Source: Bacillota bacterium
GTDB taxonomy: Bacteria > Bacillota > Sulfobacillia > Sulfobacillales > Sulfobacillaceae
Direction of reading: 5' to 3'
DNA: 64,000 nucleotides
Assembly: GCA_021797825.1 (NCBI GenBank)
Contig: JAJZZA010000003.1
Location: 1-64,000 of the forward strand
Shown one piece after another: positions 16,247-24,522 of this stretch. The number at the start of each line of letters is the position of its first letter. Position 1 is the stretch's first letter. A program made the position numbers and the translations under genes. The notes below the pieces were generated by a model. The model did not search any database. It saw only the letters and a list, made by a program, of their open reading frames with translations, and was not told where the DNA came from.

Positions 16247-17751
16247 CGGGTCCTCCCCGTTTTTGGCACATTCACCGTTTGCGGGGCTACCAAGCCGTGT
16301 GGTGGCGCCAATTCTTCCAAACTGCCGGCGCCCTGCGCGTAATCCAGATCCGGTTCGTGATTGCGGTCTCCGGTGGGGATGACGAACCGTTCGTGATATT
16401 TCGCTATCCCCAGCAGGCGCGCCATGGCGGAAACCTCCTCCACGGTTACGCCCGCTTCTGACAGAAGACGACTGGCGCTTAAGCCGTCAGCGACCGTTTG
16501 CGAGCGCATGTAAAGGCGCACCGCGGAGAGCCGCAACAGCGCCTGGCGGACAGGCGCCACCTCACCCGCAGAGAACAGCGCGGCCAGGTATTCGAGCGGA
16601 ATTCGCATTTGGTCCACCGCGGGCAGATACGCGTCCGCGACCATATGGTCCGCGTCGGCCAGGCGGGTGGTGATGGGACTTAGCGGCGGGACGTACCAAA
16701 CCATAGGCAGAGTGCGATATTCCGGGTGAAGAGGCAACGCGATACGCCACGCAATGGCCATTTTATATACCGGGGAACGCTGGGCCGCTTCAATCCACGC
16801 GTCGGAAAGTCCGCCTTGGCGCGCCTTTGCCGCCACTTCCGGATCGTGAGGATTTAAAAACACGCCTAGCTGGGCGGAATATAATTGGTGCGGGTCTGCG
16901 ACCGCGGCGGCTTCCCGCACCCGGTCCGCATCGTAGAGGATGGGGCCCAAGTAGCGGATACGGCCTACGCAGGTTTCAGCGCAGACGGTGGGCAAGCCCG
17001 ACTCGATGCGGGGATAACAGAACGTGCACTTTTCCGCCTTGTGCGTATTCCAGTTAAAGAACACTTTCTTGTACGGACAGGCGCTGACACAAAACCTCCA
17101 GCCCCGGCAGGCGTCCTGGTCGACCAGCACGATCCCGTCTTCCTCCCGCTTGTACATGGCGCCGGAGGGACAGGCGGCAACACAGGCGGGATTGAGGCAA
17201 TGGTGGCAAATTCTCGGCAAGTACATCATAAAGGTCTCTTGGTACTCAAGGGCCACGTGTTCTTGCAACTGGGCCAAGTTGGGATCGCGGGCGGCGATAT
17301 CGGGTGCGCCCGCCAAATCATCGTCCCAGTTTGGTCCCCAGAGCGGTTTTTCCATAACCTCTCCGGTCAGCAACGAATGTGGCCGGGCGACCGGCTGGCG
17401 GGTGCGGCGCGGACCATCGACCAGGGTTCGGTAGTCATACGTCCACGGCTCGTAGTAGTCATCGATAACCGGCAAGTCTGGGTTGTAAAAAATTCGAGCC
17501 AGCTTGGCCCAGGTTCCGCCTGCCCGAAGTTTCAACTGTCCGTGCTCCGCCACCCATCCCCCGCGGTAATGCGCTTGATTTTCCCATTCTGTGGGATATC
17601 CCGGCCCCGGTCGTGTTTCCACGTTGTTGAACCACATGTATTCAGCCCCGGGACGGTTCGTCCAGGTGTTTTTGCAGGTGACACTGCAGGTGTGGCACCC
17701 GATACACTTGTCCAAATTCATCACCATGGCGATTTGGGCTTTAATCCTCAA
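16243..17751 (-). CDS. narH: Respiratory nitrate reductase beta subunit (Fe-S)
   Basis: A 502-residue iron-sulfur subunit that relays electrons from NarI to NarG. Cysteine groups are CIGCHTCSVTC near the N-terminus, then CHHCLNPACVAACP, then CRGWRFCVSACP, then CTFCYPR and CAETCVGR. The tryptophan in CRGWRFC marks the [3Fe-4S] cluster site of NarH. Translation starts at TTG 17751, inside the end of narG. AAAGGAGG stands 9 nt upstream, so narG and narH overlap by 11 nt. Confidence 0.95.
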   Translation of the reverse strand: MRIKAQIAMVMNLDKCIGCHTCSVTCKNTWTNRPGAEYMWFNNVETRPGPGYPTEWENQAHYRGGWVAEHGQLKLRAGGTWAKLARIFYNPDLPVIDDYYEPWTYDYRTLVDGPRRTRQPVARPHSLLTGEVMEKPLWGPNWDDDLAGAPDIAARDPNLAQLQEHVALEYQETFMMYLPRICHHCLNPACVAACPSGAMYKREEDGIVLVDQDACRGWRFCVSACPYKKVFFNWNTHKAEKCTFCYPRIESGLPTVCAETCVGRIRYLGPILYDADRVREAAAVADPHQLYSAQLGVFLNPHDPEVAAKARQGGLSDAWIEAAQRSPVYKMAIAWRIALPLHPEYRTLPMVWYVPPLSPITTRLADADHMVADAYLPAVDQMRIPLEYLAALFSAGEVAPVRQALLRLSAVRLYMRSQTVADGLSASRLLSEAGVTVEEVSAMARLLGIAKYHERFVIPTGDRNHEPDLDYAQGAGSLEELAPPHGLVAPQTVNVPKTGRTR

Positions 17752-20700
17752 GCCAGTCCACCTCCTTTAGCGGCCGAATCCAGGTCAAGGAATCCCGTTG
17801 ATGTCCAGTGGGGCCGTAATAGTTAAAACCGTAACTGAGCTGCGCGTAGCCGCCAATCATGTGCGTCACTTTGGGAATGATCCGGGTCACGCTGTTGTGC
17901 GTTCCCCCGCGATCCTGCGTCACCAGGCTTTTGGGCACGCCAATGGTGCGATCTTGCGCGTGGTACATCAGCGCGATGCCGGGGGGAATGCGATGCGAGA
18001 CCACGGCCCGGGCCACAATCGCCCCGTTGCGGTTAAACACCTCGATCCAGTCATTGTCGCGGATGGCGATCGCCTGGGCATCGTCCGGGTTTATCCAAAC
18101 CGTCTGCCCTCCCCGGAATAAGGTGAGCATCCGCAATGTGTCGGTGTATGTCGAATGAATCCCCCACTTTTGGTGCGGTGTCAAAAAACGCACCGAAATG
18201 GCCTGGTCCGGATTCGGCGCGGCGACCCCATCGCCGGCGCTGAAGGGCGGATAATCCAGGGGTGGCCGGTATAAGGGAAGGCCCTCGCCGTAATCGAGCA
18301 GCACCTCGTGGTCCAAATAGAATTGTTGGCGGCCGGTTAGGGTGCGCCAAGGGATCTTGTAGTCCACGTTGGCGGTAAACGGCGAATAGCGGCGGCTCTC
18401 GCTTTCTAAACCGGACCATACCGGGGATGCCAGCGCCAGACGGGGCTGCACGGTCAGGTCGTCGAACCGGTAGACAACCTCCTCGCGGCCGCGGATAGCT
18501 CGTTGTAAAGAGAGCCCAGTGGTTTTTTCCAAGGCCGTCCATTCTTGCACGGCGCGCTGACCATTGGTCGGCCCGGAGAGGGTTAAAATCGCCTCGGCGG
18601 CGTGTTTGGCCGACCATAGCGAAGGACGCCCCTGTCCCGGGCCTGGCCGTGTTGACAGGCCCACCCGCTGGGCGAGTTCGCCCACCGCCTGACTGCCAGC
18701 AATGCGAATGCCTTTGGCCGCGATGGCCTCATCCGCTAGCGGACCTAGGCTGGTCATCTGATCCAGGATGTGGGCGTAGTCGCGATGCACCATCACCAGA
18801 TGGGGCAGGGTTTGGCCGGGAACGGCGGCACATTCTCCCTGCCGCCAATCCCGTACTTTGCCGTGGGGTTGGGCCAATTCAGCTGGCGTGTCGTGCTGCA
18901 AGGGAGCCATGACCAGATCGTCAACTTCGGGAAGATAATCGGCGGCCAGGCGGGAAAAGGTTTCGGCTAACAACCGGAAGGCATCCCAATCGGTTTTCGA
19001 CTCCCACATTGGATCGACGGCCGGGTTCAAGGGATGCACGAAAGGATGCATGTCCGTGCTGCTGATGTCGTGTTTTTCGTACCAGGTGGCGGCCGGCAGC
19101 ACGATGTCGGCGTAGATGCCGCTCGAGGTCATGCGAAAGTCGATGTCCACCAGCAGGTCGACTTTGCCCTCGGGGATGGCGGGTGGCAGACGGATTGTTT
19201 TGGGCGCCCAGGCATTCTCCGGATTGGCCAGCACATGTCCCTCTGCCCCCAGCAGGTGCTTGAGGAAATATTCATGACCTTTGCCACTGGCGCCGAGAAG
19301 GTTCGACCGCCAAATGAAAAAGACGCGGGGAAAATTACGCGGGTCGTCCGGGTTTTCGACGGCCCAGGCCAGATCGCCGTGAACCAGTTGGTCTGCGGCA
19401 TACCGCACTACCGCCTCCGGGTCTTTGGCTCCCGCTGCCTGGGCTTCTTTTACCACCGTCAGCGAATTTTGGGTCCATTGCGGATAGGACGGCAACCAGC
19501 CCAGACGAACGGCCAGGGCGTTCATGTCGGCGGGATGTTGGCGGGCGAAACGTCCGCCATAGGGGGCACCCAAATCAGCGGGGGGCCTTTCTTCATAGCG
19601 AAACTGGTCGGTGGCAAAGTAGAAAAACGAGGTGCCATTATGTTGGCGCGGGGGGCGGAGCCAGTCCAAGGCAAACGCCAGAGTGCTCCAACCTTCCAAG
19701 GGGCGCACTTTTTCCTGCCCCACGTAATGGGCCCAGCCGCCGCCATTAACGCCTTGGCTGCCGGTCAGCAGCACCAAATTGATGATGGTCCGGTAGATTT
19801 GGTCGCTATGGTACCAGTGATTGGTGCCTGCCCCCAGAGCAATCATCGAGCGTCCGCGGGTGTCCGCGGCATTTTGGGCGAACTCGCGTGCCACCCTAAT
19901 CGCTGCCTGCCGTTTTACTCCGGTAATGGGTTCTTGCCAGGCGGGCGTGTAAGGCGCCGGGTCGTCATAACTGCGCGGGTAATCACCGGGCAAGCCCCGG
20001 TCGATGCCGACATGCGCCATCATCAGGTCGTAGACGGTCGCGACCCACGTCTGCCGTCCGTCTGCCGTGTCCAGATGTTTGGCCGGCACCCCGCGCTTTA
20101 TGGCCTGGCTGCTGTTTGCGCCAAAGTACGGAAAGGAAACCAGCAGCGTGGCATCATCGGATCCGCGCAAGCTTAACGCCGGATCAATCGTGCCGCCCGC
20201 TTCCGTCTTAAGACTCAGGTTCCACTGGCCGCTTTGATCCCAGCGGTAACCCAGACTGCCGAGGGGTACTCGTGGTGCTTTCGCTGCGGCATCCCACACC
20301 ACGGTTTTCCATGCGCCCTGGGGTTGGTCAGCGCCCAAGTCCTCGGCGCGCAAGAAGCGGTCGGCCGTCCACATCTCGTCTTTTTGGGCCAAGGTCACCA
20401 AGAAGGGCAAATCGGTATAGGTTTTAGCATATTCCAGGAAATACGGCGTCGGTTGATCGACGTAAAACTCCTTTAAAATGACGTGCGCCATGGCCATGGC
20501 CAAAGCCGCATCGGTTCCGGCCTTGGCGGGGAGCCACTGGTCGGCAAATTTGATGTACTCGGCATAGTCCGGGCTGACCCCGACGACCTTGGTCCCGTGA
20601 TAGCGCGCTTCGGTCATAAAATGCGCATCGGGCGTGCGCGTCATCGGCAAGTTGCTTCCCCAAATGATGAAATATCCCGCGTTGTACCAGTCTGCACTCT

Positions 20701-21427
20701 CGGGCACATCCGTCTGCTCGCCCCAAATCTGCGGTGACGCCGGGGGCAAATCGGCATACCAGTCATAAAAGCTGACGACCGTGCCTCCCACCAGTGACAA
20801 AAAACGTGAGCCCGCCGCGTAACTGACTTGGGACATGGCGGGTATGGGACTAAATCCGGCGATGCGGTCCGGACCATAACGTTCGATGGTGTCAAGCATG
20901 GCAGCGGAAATCATTTCGCTAACCGTCTCCCAAGCGGCCCGCACAAATCCTCCGCGGCCGCGGACTTTTTGATAGGCGAGGCGCTTTTGGGGATCCTCCA
21001 CGATCTGTCGCCAGGCCTCAACCGGAGGTGTTCCGGCGTCGCGCAATGCTTGCCAAAAATTTAGCAGTTCGGAACGCACGTATGGGTATTTGACCCGCCC
21101 CGGGCTATAGAGATACCATGAATAGCTCGCCCCGCGGGGGCATCCCCGGGGTTCGTACTCGGGCACGTTCTCGCCCAGCGGCGGATAGTCGGTTTGCTGC
21201 GTTTCCCAGGTGACCATGCCATCTTTGACATGAACCTGCCAACTGCATGATCCGGTGCAATTGACCCCGTGCGTCGACCGGACGACGCGATCGTGTTGCC
21301 ACCGTCTGCGGTAGACGCTTTCCCAGCCCCGGCTGCGCACAGATTCTTCCGTCCATCCCTGATTGATGCGATTACCTGGCTTGAGATAATCGAGCGTACG
21401 CCCGAGCGCATTGGTTTTGTCCGCCAT
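17741..21427 (-). CDS. narG: Respiratory nitrate reductase alpha subunit (molybdopterin)
   Basis: About 1228 residues, the usual NarG length. It reduces nitrate to nitrite at a bis-MGD molybdenum centre on the inner face of the membrane. The N-terminus has the [4Fe-4S] motif STHGVNCTGSC with a later CPRG. The Mo-ligand aspartate lies in WYADLPPASPQIWGEQTDVP, and TWYEKHDISSTDMHPFVH is typical of the family. A remnant twin-arginine segment precedes the cluster. The start is ATG 21427, because GGGAGG is positioned correctly there; the frame runs 31 codons further upstream without support. One nucleotide separates its start from the stop of the small upstream gene. Confidence 0.96.
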   Translation of the reverse strand: MADKTNALGRTLDYLKPGNRINQGWTEESVRSRGWESVYRRRWQHDRVVRSTHGVNCTGSCSWQVHVKDGMVTWETQQTDYPPLGENVPEYEPRGCPRGASYSWYLYSPGRVKYPYVRSELLNFWQALRDAGTPPVEAWRQIVEDPQKRLAYQKVRGRGGFVRAAWETVSEMISAAMLDTIERYGPDRIAGFSPIPAMSQVSYAAGSRFLSLVGGTVVSFYDWYADLPPASPQIWGEQTDVPESADWYNAGYFIIWGSNLPMTRTPDAHFMTEARYHGTKVVGVSPDYAEYIKFADQWLPAKAGTDAALAMAMAHVILKEFYVDQPTPYFLEYAKTYTDLPFLVTLAQKDEMWTADRFLRAEDLGADQPQGAWKTVVWDAAAKAPRVPLGSLGYRWDQSGQWNLSLKTEAGGTIDPALSLRGSDDATLLVSFPYFGANSSQAIKRGVPAKHLDTADGRQTWVATVYDLMMAHVGIDRGLPGDYPRSYDDPAPYTPAWQEPITGVKRQAAIRVAREFAQNAADTRGRSMIALGAGTNHWYHSDQIYRTIINLVLLTGSQGVNGGGWAHYVGQEKVRPLEGWSTLAFALDWLRPPRQHNGTSFFYFATDQFRYEERPPADLGAPYGGRFARQHPADMNALAVRLGWLPSYPQWTQNSLTVVKEAQAAGAKDPEAVVRYAADQLVHGDLAWAVENPDDPRNFPRVFFIWRSNLLGASGKGHEYFLKHLLGAEGHVLANPENAWAPKTIRLPPAIPEGKVDLLVDIDFRMTSSGIYADIVLPAATWYEKHDISSTDMHPFVHPLNPAVDPMWESKTDWDAFRLLAETFSRLAADYLPEVDDLVMAPLQHDTPAELAQPHGKVRDWRQGECAAVPGQTLPHLVMVHRDYAHILDQMTSLGPLADEAIAAKGIRIAGSQAVGELAQRVGLSTRPGPGQGRPSLWSAKHAAEAILTLSGPTNGQRAVQEWTALEKTTGLSLQRAIRGREEVVYRFDDLTVQPRLALASPVWSGLESESRRYSPFTANVDYKIPWRTLTGRQQFYLDHEVLLDYGEGLPLYRPPLDYPPFSAGDGVAAPNPDQAISVRFLTPHQKWGIHSTYTDTLRMLTLFRGGQTVWINPDDAQAIAIRDNDWIEVFNRNGAIVARAVVSHRIPPGIALMYHAQDRTIGVPKSLVTQDRGGTHNSVTRIIPKVTHMIGGYAQLSYGFNYYGPTGHQRDSLTWIRPLKEVDWLED

Positions 21428-21428
21428 C

Positions 21429-21716
21429 TCATAGTTCCTCCCGGGCGCTGCGCTCAACAGGCGGCAGACCTGAATTCCCTCGCGGCGATGATAATCCCGG
21501 CGCGCGCAATTGCCGTTCAAACTCCGCCCAGCCGGTTGCGTTTGCGGCGGCCAGCATCAAATCGCCGACGCGACTGGCCTCTTGAGTGGCGAACACGGCG
21601 GTTAGCACTTCATCCGAGACATTGCCAAAACGCAGGGTAACAATTGTCAACAAATCGGCCTGTTCGGATCTGGTTGCCAAACGCGTGTTGGCAGTGTGAG
21701 GCGTTTCGTCGGCCAT
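21429..21716 (-). CDS. Small uncharacterised protein coupled to narG
   Basis: A 95-residue soluble protein with the sequence LLTIVTLRFGNVSDEVLTAV and a helical stretch through GWAEFERQL. The RFGxxxxEV...EFE layout loosely recalls DUF4351-type tails, but I do not assign a function. GGGGAGGG stands before ATG 21716. Its TGA (21431-21429) is one base from the narG ATG, so ribosomes reading it would reinitiate on narG. It is the first gene of the nar operon. Confidence 0.6.
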   Translation of the reverse strand: MADETPHTANTRLATRSEQADLLTIVTLRFGNVSDEVLTAVFATQEASRVGDLMLAAANATGWAEFERQLRAPGLSSPRGNSGLPPVERSAREEL

Positions 21717-22825
21717 GTTATCCCTCCCCGAATAACGGAATGTCAACTTGCAAGTTCTCCTCGCCGGTGCGTCAGCTTGCCGCCGGGTGAGAGCTGAGAC
21801 ACGTTGCCATCGGTAACAACCGGAGCATCGGAGCGGCCCTTCTGCTGGCAGCACGTGCCGTGGGTTTGCGGTGGCGGTGCGAAAACGCGAAGGTTAACGG
21901 CACCTCTTAGCGGGAATCCCCTCCCCTGCCGACCATTAACCCGATGCCCGCTTTTCACCGTCAAGAGTATGCACGGGTGAGCGCCAGCCACCCGTAACCC
22001 GCGTCCGACGCGGCGGGTTTTCGCCCATGCGGACCCACGGTTCGCTGCGTTGTCCACCTGCACTAGAACGCCGGCTCGGGCATGACCGCCCCCCGAACGT
22101 GAAGCGACGGCCATCTTTGCGCCGCCCCGGCGAGTTGGCGGAAAACCGTGCGGAATTTAGCAACTTGGGTCCGCTTGGTGGCCGAAGGTGCGGTGGCCCT
22201 CCGGCTTGGTGCCATCAATGGCCGATTCCCCTTTCGTGGGGTCTCGTTAACAACGGTTGGCGCAACTGCCGCGAATAGAGTGAAGAGGCGCTAAAGGGAC
22301 AGCCCAGTCAACCGCAACTGAGCCGGACGCTTGCGGTCAGCGCCGTTCACCAGGCCCAGGGAGGCGCCCAAACCTCGCCGGGGCCCGATATGTGCGGGAG
22401 GTGGTGCCTGCGCCTCCGGCTCAACATATGTTCAATCTAGGGGATTGGGCAATGGTCCGCACCCTCCAATGGAAGCAAATGGGAAGGGCCACAAGACTCA
22501 ATCTGGCGGGCCGAACGGCGCTATTTGAGCGCGCTGGCCAGGATTGTGATCGTTGTCACGGAAAGGGCTAAGCTGTCGGCCGTCTAATCCGCACGGGTTG
22601 GAGCAGGCCATGCGCTGTCACCCGCGTTTTGGGCCGCGCGGGGGGGCAACGACGGCTCAAGCCAGCAACCCCTGGGCGCGTCCCCAAGAGAGCCAACATT
22701 TTGGCCCCCCGGACTTGACTGCGGGCTGGCTATGGCCTAAGTCAGGCAGGCGCGGCCCAAAGCGGGGATCTGGGCGATCTGGACGTTTATTGCACCTTGA
22801 CCCCGTCTGACCGCTGTCATATCCG
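21717..22825. other. Long intergenic region between the nar operon and ferredoxin gene
   Basis: About 1.1 kb with no supported gene; open frames are arginine/proline-rich and overlap. It contains the CRP/FNR-type site at 22546-22559. A small GC-rich hairpin at about 21998-22016 (CCGCGT/ACGCGG, followed by CGGGTTTT) could be a plus-strand terminator. The nar operon promoter should lie in its left part, but I could not identify clear hexamers. Confidence 0.4.
22546..22559. promoter_or_regulatory. CRP/FNR-type operator (GTGATCGTTGTCAC)
   Basis: TGTGA-N6-TCAC, the second of four related sites. The plus-strand hexamer TCTAAT (22583-22588) lies within one base of where an activator-dependent -10 would be expected. 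The minus side, toward narG, has no convincing hexamer at that distance. Which transcript it controls is unclear. Confidence 0.5.
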
Positions 22826-23107
22826 TCAGCGGGCTGCGGATCGGCCGAAAAACGCGGCATTAATCGCAATGGATGGCGCATCCTCGGCAGGCAAATCATC
22901 AATGTAATAGATAGCGTTGACGGGACACTCGGGAACGCAGGCCCCGCAATCAATACAGACATCGGGATCGATGTAGAGTTGCGGGGAAGCGGAAAACGCC
23001 TCTTGTCCATCCAGAGCCTGGGCCGGATGGATGCAATCGACGGGACACACTTCCACGCAGCTTTGATCTTTGACGTCAATACAACGTCCGGTGATGATGT
23101 GCGCCAT
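22826..23107 (-). CDS. 7Fe-type ferredoxin
   Basis: A 93-residue ferredoxin starting MAHIITGRCIDVKDQSCVEV with CPVDC. This gives an N-terminal cysteine spaced seven residues from CVEVCP, as in [3Fe-4S]/[4Fe-4S] ferredoxins of the FdxA type. The second cluster motif CIDCGACVPECPV follows. It would carry electrons in the cytoplasm. The start ATG 23107 has GGAGG upstream. Its promoter appears activator-dependent: -10 TATACT at 23274-23269 and the palindrome centred 41.5 nt before the inferred start site. That regulation ties it to the nitrate or low-oxygen response. Confidence 0.9.
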   Translation of the reverse strand: MAHIITGRCIDVKDQSCVEVCPVDCIHPAQALDGQEAFSASPQLYIDPDVCIDCGACVPECPVNAIYYIDDLPAEDAPSIAINAAFFGRSAAR

Positions 23108-23268
23108 CTGGTTCCTCCTTTGGCTCTTCGCTATCCTGCCTCTACGCCCGCCGCCCGGGTTACCAGGAACCGACCCGGCGACCCGGTCGGCAGGCAAGCA
23201 GCGATCCTTCCGGGTGCCCGCTGGCAGGAACCTGGGAGCGGACCTTGGCCAAGGGCTGGGTTAAGAGC

Positions 23269-23274
23269 AGTATA
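23269..23274 (-). promoter_or_regulatory. -10 element of the ferredoxin promoter (TATACT)
   Basis: TATACT on the minus strand at 23274-23269. A start site 7 nt further (about 23262) would be 41.5 nt from the centre of the palindrome at 23297-23310, the classic position of a class II CRP/FNR activator. Confidence 0.55.
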
Positions 23275-23296
23275 GCCCAAACCGCAGTTGCCTATG

Positions 23297-23310
23297 GTGA
23301 TCCCGATCAC
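23297..23310. promoter_or_regulatory. CRP/FNR-type operator (GTGATCCCGATCAC), ferredoxin gene
   Basis: Six-base arms GTGATC/GATCAC around CC, perfectly palindromic, read as GTGA-N6-TCAC. Its centre (23303.5) fits activation of the minus-strand promoter whose -10 is at 23274-23269. Confidence 0.65.
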
Positions 23311-23652
23311 GGGACGCGGTGACGACCAAGCATGACCAGGCCGCAAGATGGCGCAGGTCTGCCGCAAACGGACGGCACGCGGGTGGCTATATTGACAACC
23401 CAGACACGCCCGGCGGTCGGCAAACCGCAGGCCCAAGGGCCGGGCAATGGCGGTCCCTGCGAGGATGAGCGGCGGGGGGTCATGACGCCTGGTGGCAAGG
23501 GTCCGGTTAACGCCGCGGTCCGCTCGCCGAATACCGCCGCGAGCTGGCGGTGTGCCTTGCGAGCACCCTCCGGTTCCCATGGAACATATCGACGGACCAA
23601 TCACCAATGCGTTGGTCTCAGCGCAATCAGATAGCCGAAGGACCAGCGCTTG

Positions 23653-23666
23653 GTGATCCCGATCAC
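23653..23666. promoter_or_regulatory. CRP/FNR-type operator (GTGATCCCGATCAC), DUF2249 gene
   Basis: Identical to the 14-mer at 23297-23310. A start site 41.5 nt downstream of its centre would be at 23701, and the hexamer GATAGT at 23689-23694 stands exactly where the -10 should be (four of six consensus bases). Confidence 0.6.
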
Positions 23667-23735
23667 AACCCGCGCATCGCTCTTAGCTGATAGTGCTCTT
23701 AGTCGCAGTCATTATATCAAGGAGGCATGGTGGCC

Positions 23736-23978
23736 ATGAGCCAGGATCGTGAACCCGCCATCATCATCAACGCGCCGGTATTGCCACCGGCGGTCAGGCA
23801 TCAAACCATCTTCGCCGCATTTAAGGCGTTGCCCACCGGGTTTTCGGCTCTGTTAGTTAACGACCACGACCCCAAACCGCTCCTCTACCAAATGGCGGCA
23901 GAAAACCCCGGGGAATTTTCCGTGGCGTACCAGGAGACGGGCTCGGAGCGCTTCGTGATTCGCGTGACCCGGGACTGA
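23736..23978 (+). CDS. DUF2249-domain protein
   Basis: An 80-residue protein that is essentially one DUF2249 domain: IIINAPVLPPAVRHQTIFAA, then FSALLVNDHDPKPLLYQM and the closing strands. DUF2249 is a small ferredoxin-like fold often joined to, or found near, hemerythrin-like and denitrification genes. Its biochemical role is not established. The start is ATG 23736, 10 nt after GGAGG (23721-23725); GTG 23730 is an alternative and ATG 23727 is too close. The gene has its own CRP/FNR-type site and probably belongs to one response with the ferredoxin and hemerythrin-like genes. Confidence 0.82.
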   Translation: MSQDREPAIIINAPVLPPAVRHQTIFAAFKALPTGFSALLVNDHDPKPLLYQMAAENPGEFSVAYQETGSERFVIRVTRD

Positions 23979-24522
23979 AGGGAGTGTTTCCGGTCGCCGT
24001 GACGGCTCTCCGGGGCGAAGGTGGCGGCGGCCGATTTTTGTTGCCGGTTTGCCCGTGAGGAGACGTCGCTGGCGCATGCGGGCCCCAGACCCGGCCAATA
24101 ATGGGCGACAGAAGGGACCGCGGACTGCCGCATCAGGAACGGGTGCCGACATCAGTTGCGGCGGCAAGCCTTCGACAATGCCCCGCCTCTGATTTCACGA
24201 CCGCCGTACGTCGCCACCCTTCCTGAAACCTGGCCGGGCGTCCGCCTACCCGGCTAAAATCCGCAGGCGATACCGCTTGTGTTTCGCGCTCATCTGCCGA
24301 ATCGCGTGATTACGACCTAACTCGGGCCTTTAACCACCCAGGCGTAACCGCATAGTCCCTGGTTAGAAAACAATGCGTTTCAAGCAATTATGTAAGCAGT
24401 TACAACCTCCTCCCCTCTTCCCGCCATTTCCCGGCCAGCGATGGCTACGCGCTAAGTCCGGTGGTAAATGTGGTAGGGTTATACCTGTTTATTCGCTGTC
24501 GAGAAAAGGGGGGAGTCCGGAT
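23979..24522. other. Intergenic stretch before the MFS gene
   Basis: No gene, RNA or clear terminator was recognised. An open frame runs into the MFS gene from 24373, but its sequence before 24523 is proline- and arginine-rich and lacks a start site. GGGGGGAG at 24508-24515 is the ribosome binding site of the MFS gene. Confidence 0.4.

Larger units (their letters stand above)
23108..23735. other. Divergent promoter region between ferredoxin and DUF2249 genes
   Basis: It contains two identical 14-bp palindromes, one facing each gene (23297-23310 and 23653-23666), and the ferredoxin -10 at 23274-23269. No gene is supported in the 340 bases between the two sites. Confidence 0.5.

Noticed and set aside
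19034-20176. 380-codon open frame on the plus strand inside narG, and similar ones at 16885-17826 and 14911-15423
   Set aside because: They are antisense to well-supported nar genes, have no recognisable motif, and arise from codon bias in GC-rich DNA.
21998-22021. Hairpin CCGCGT/ACGCGG followed by CGGGTTTT as a terminator
   Set aside because: The stem is only 6 bp, the T run is short and separated by CGGG, and no plus-strand gene precedes it.
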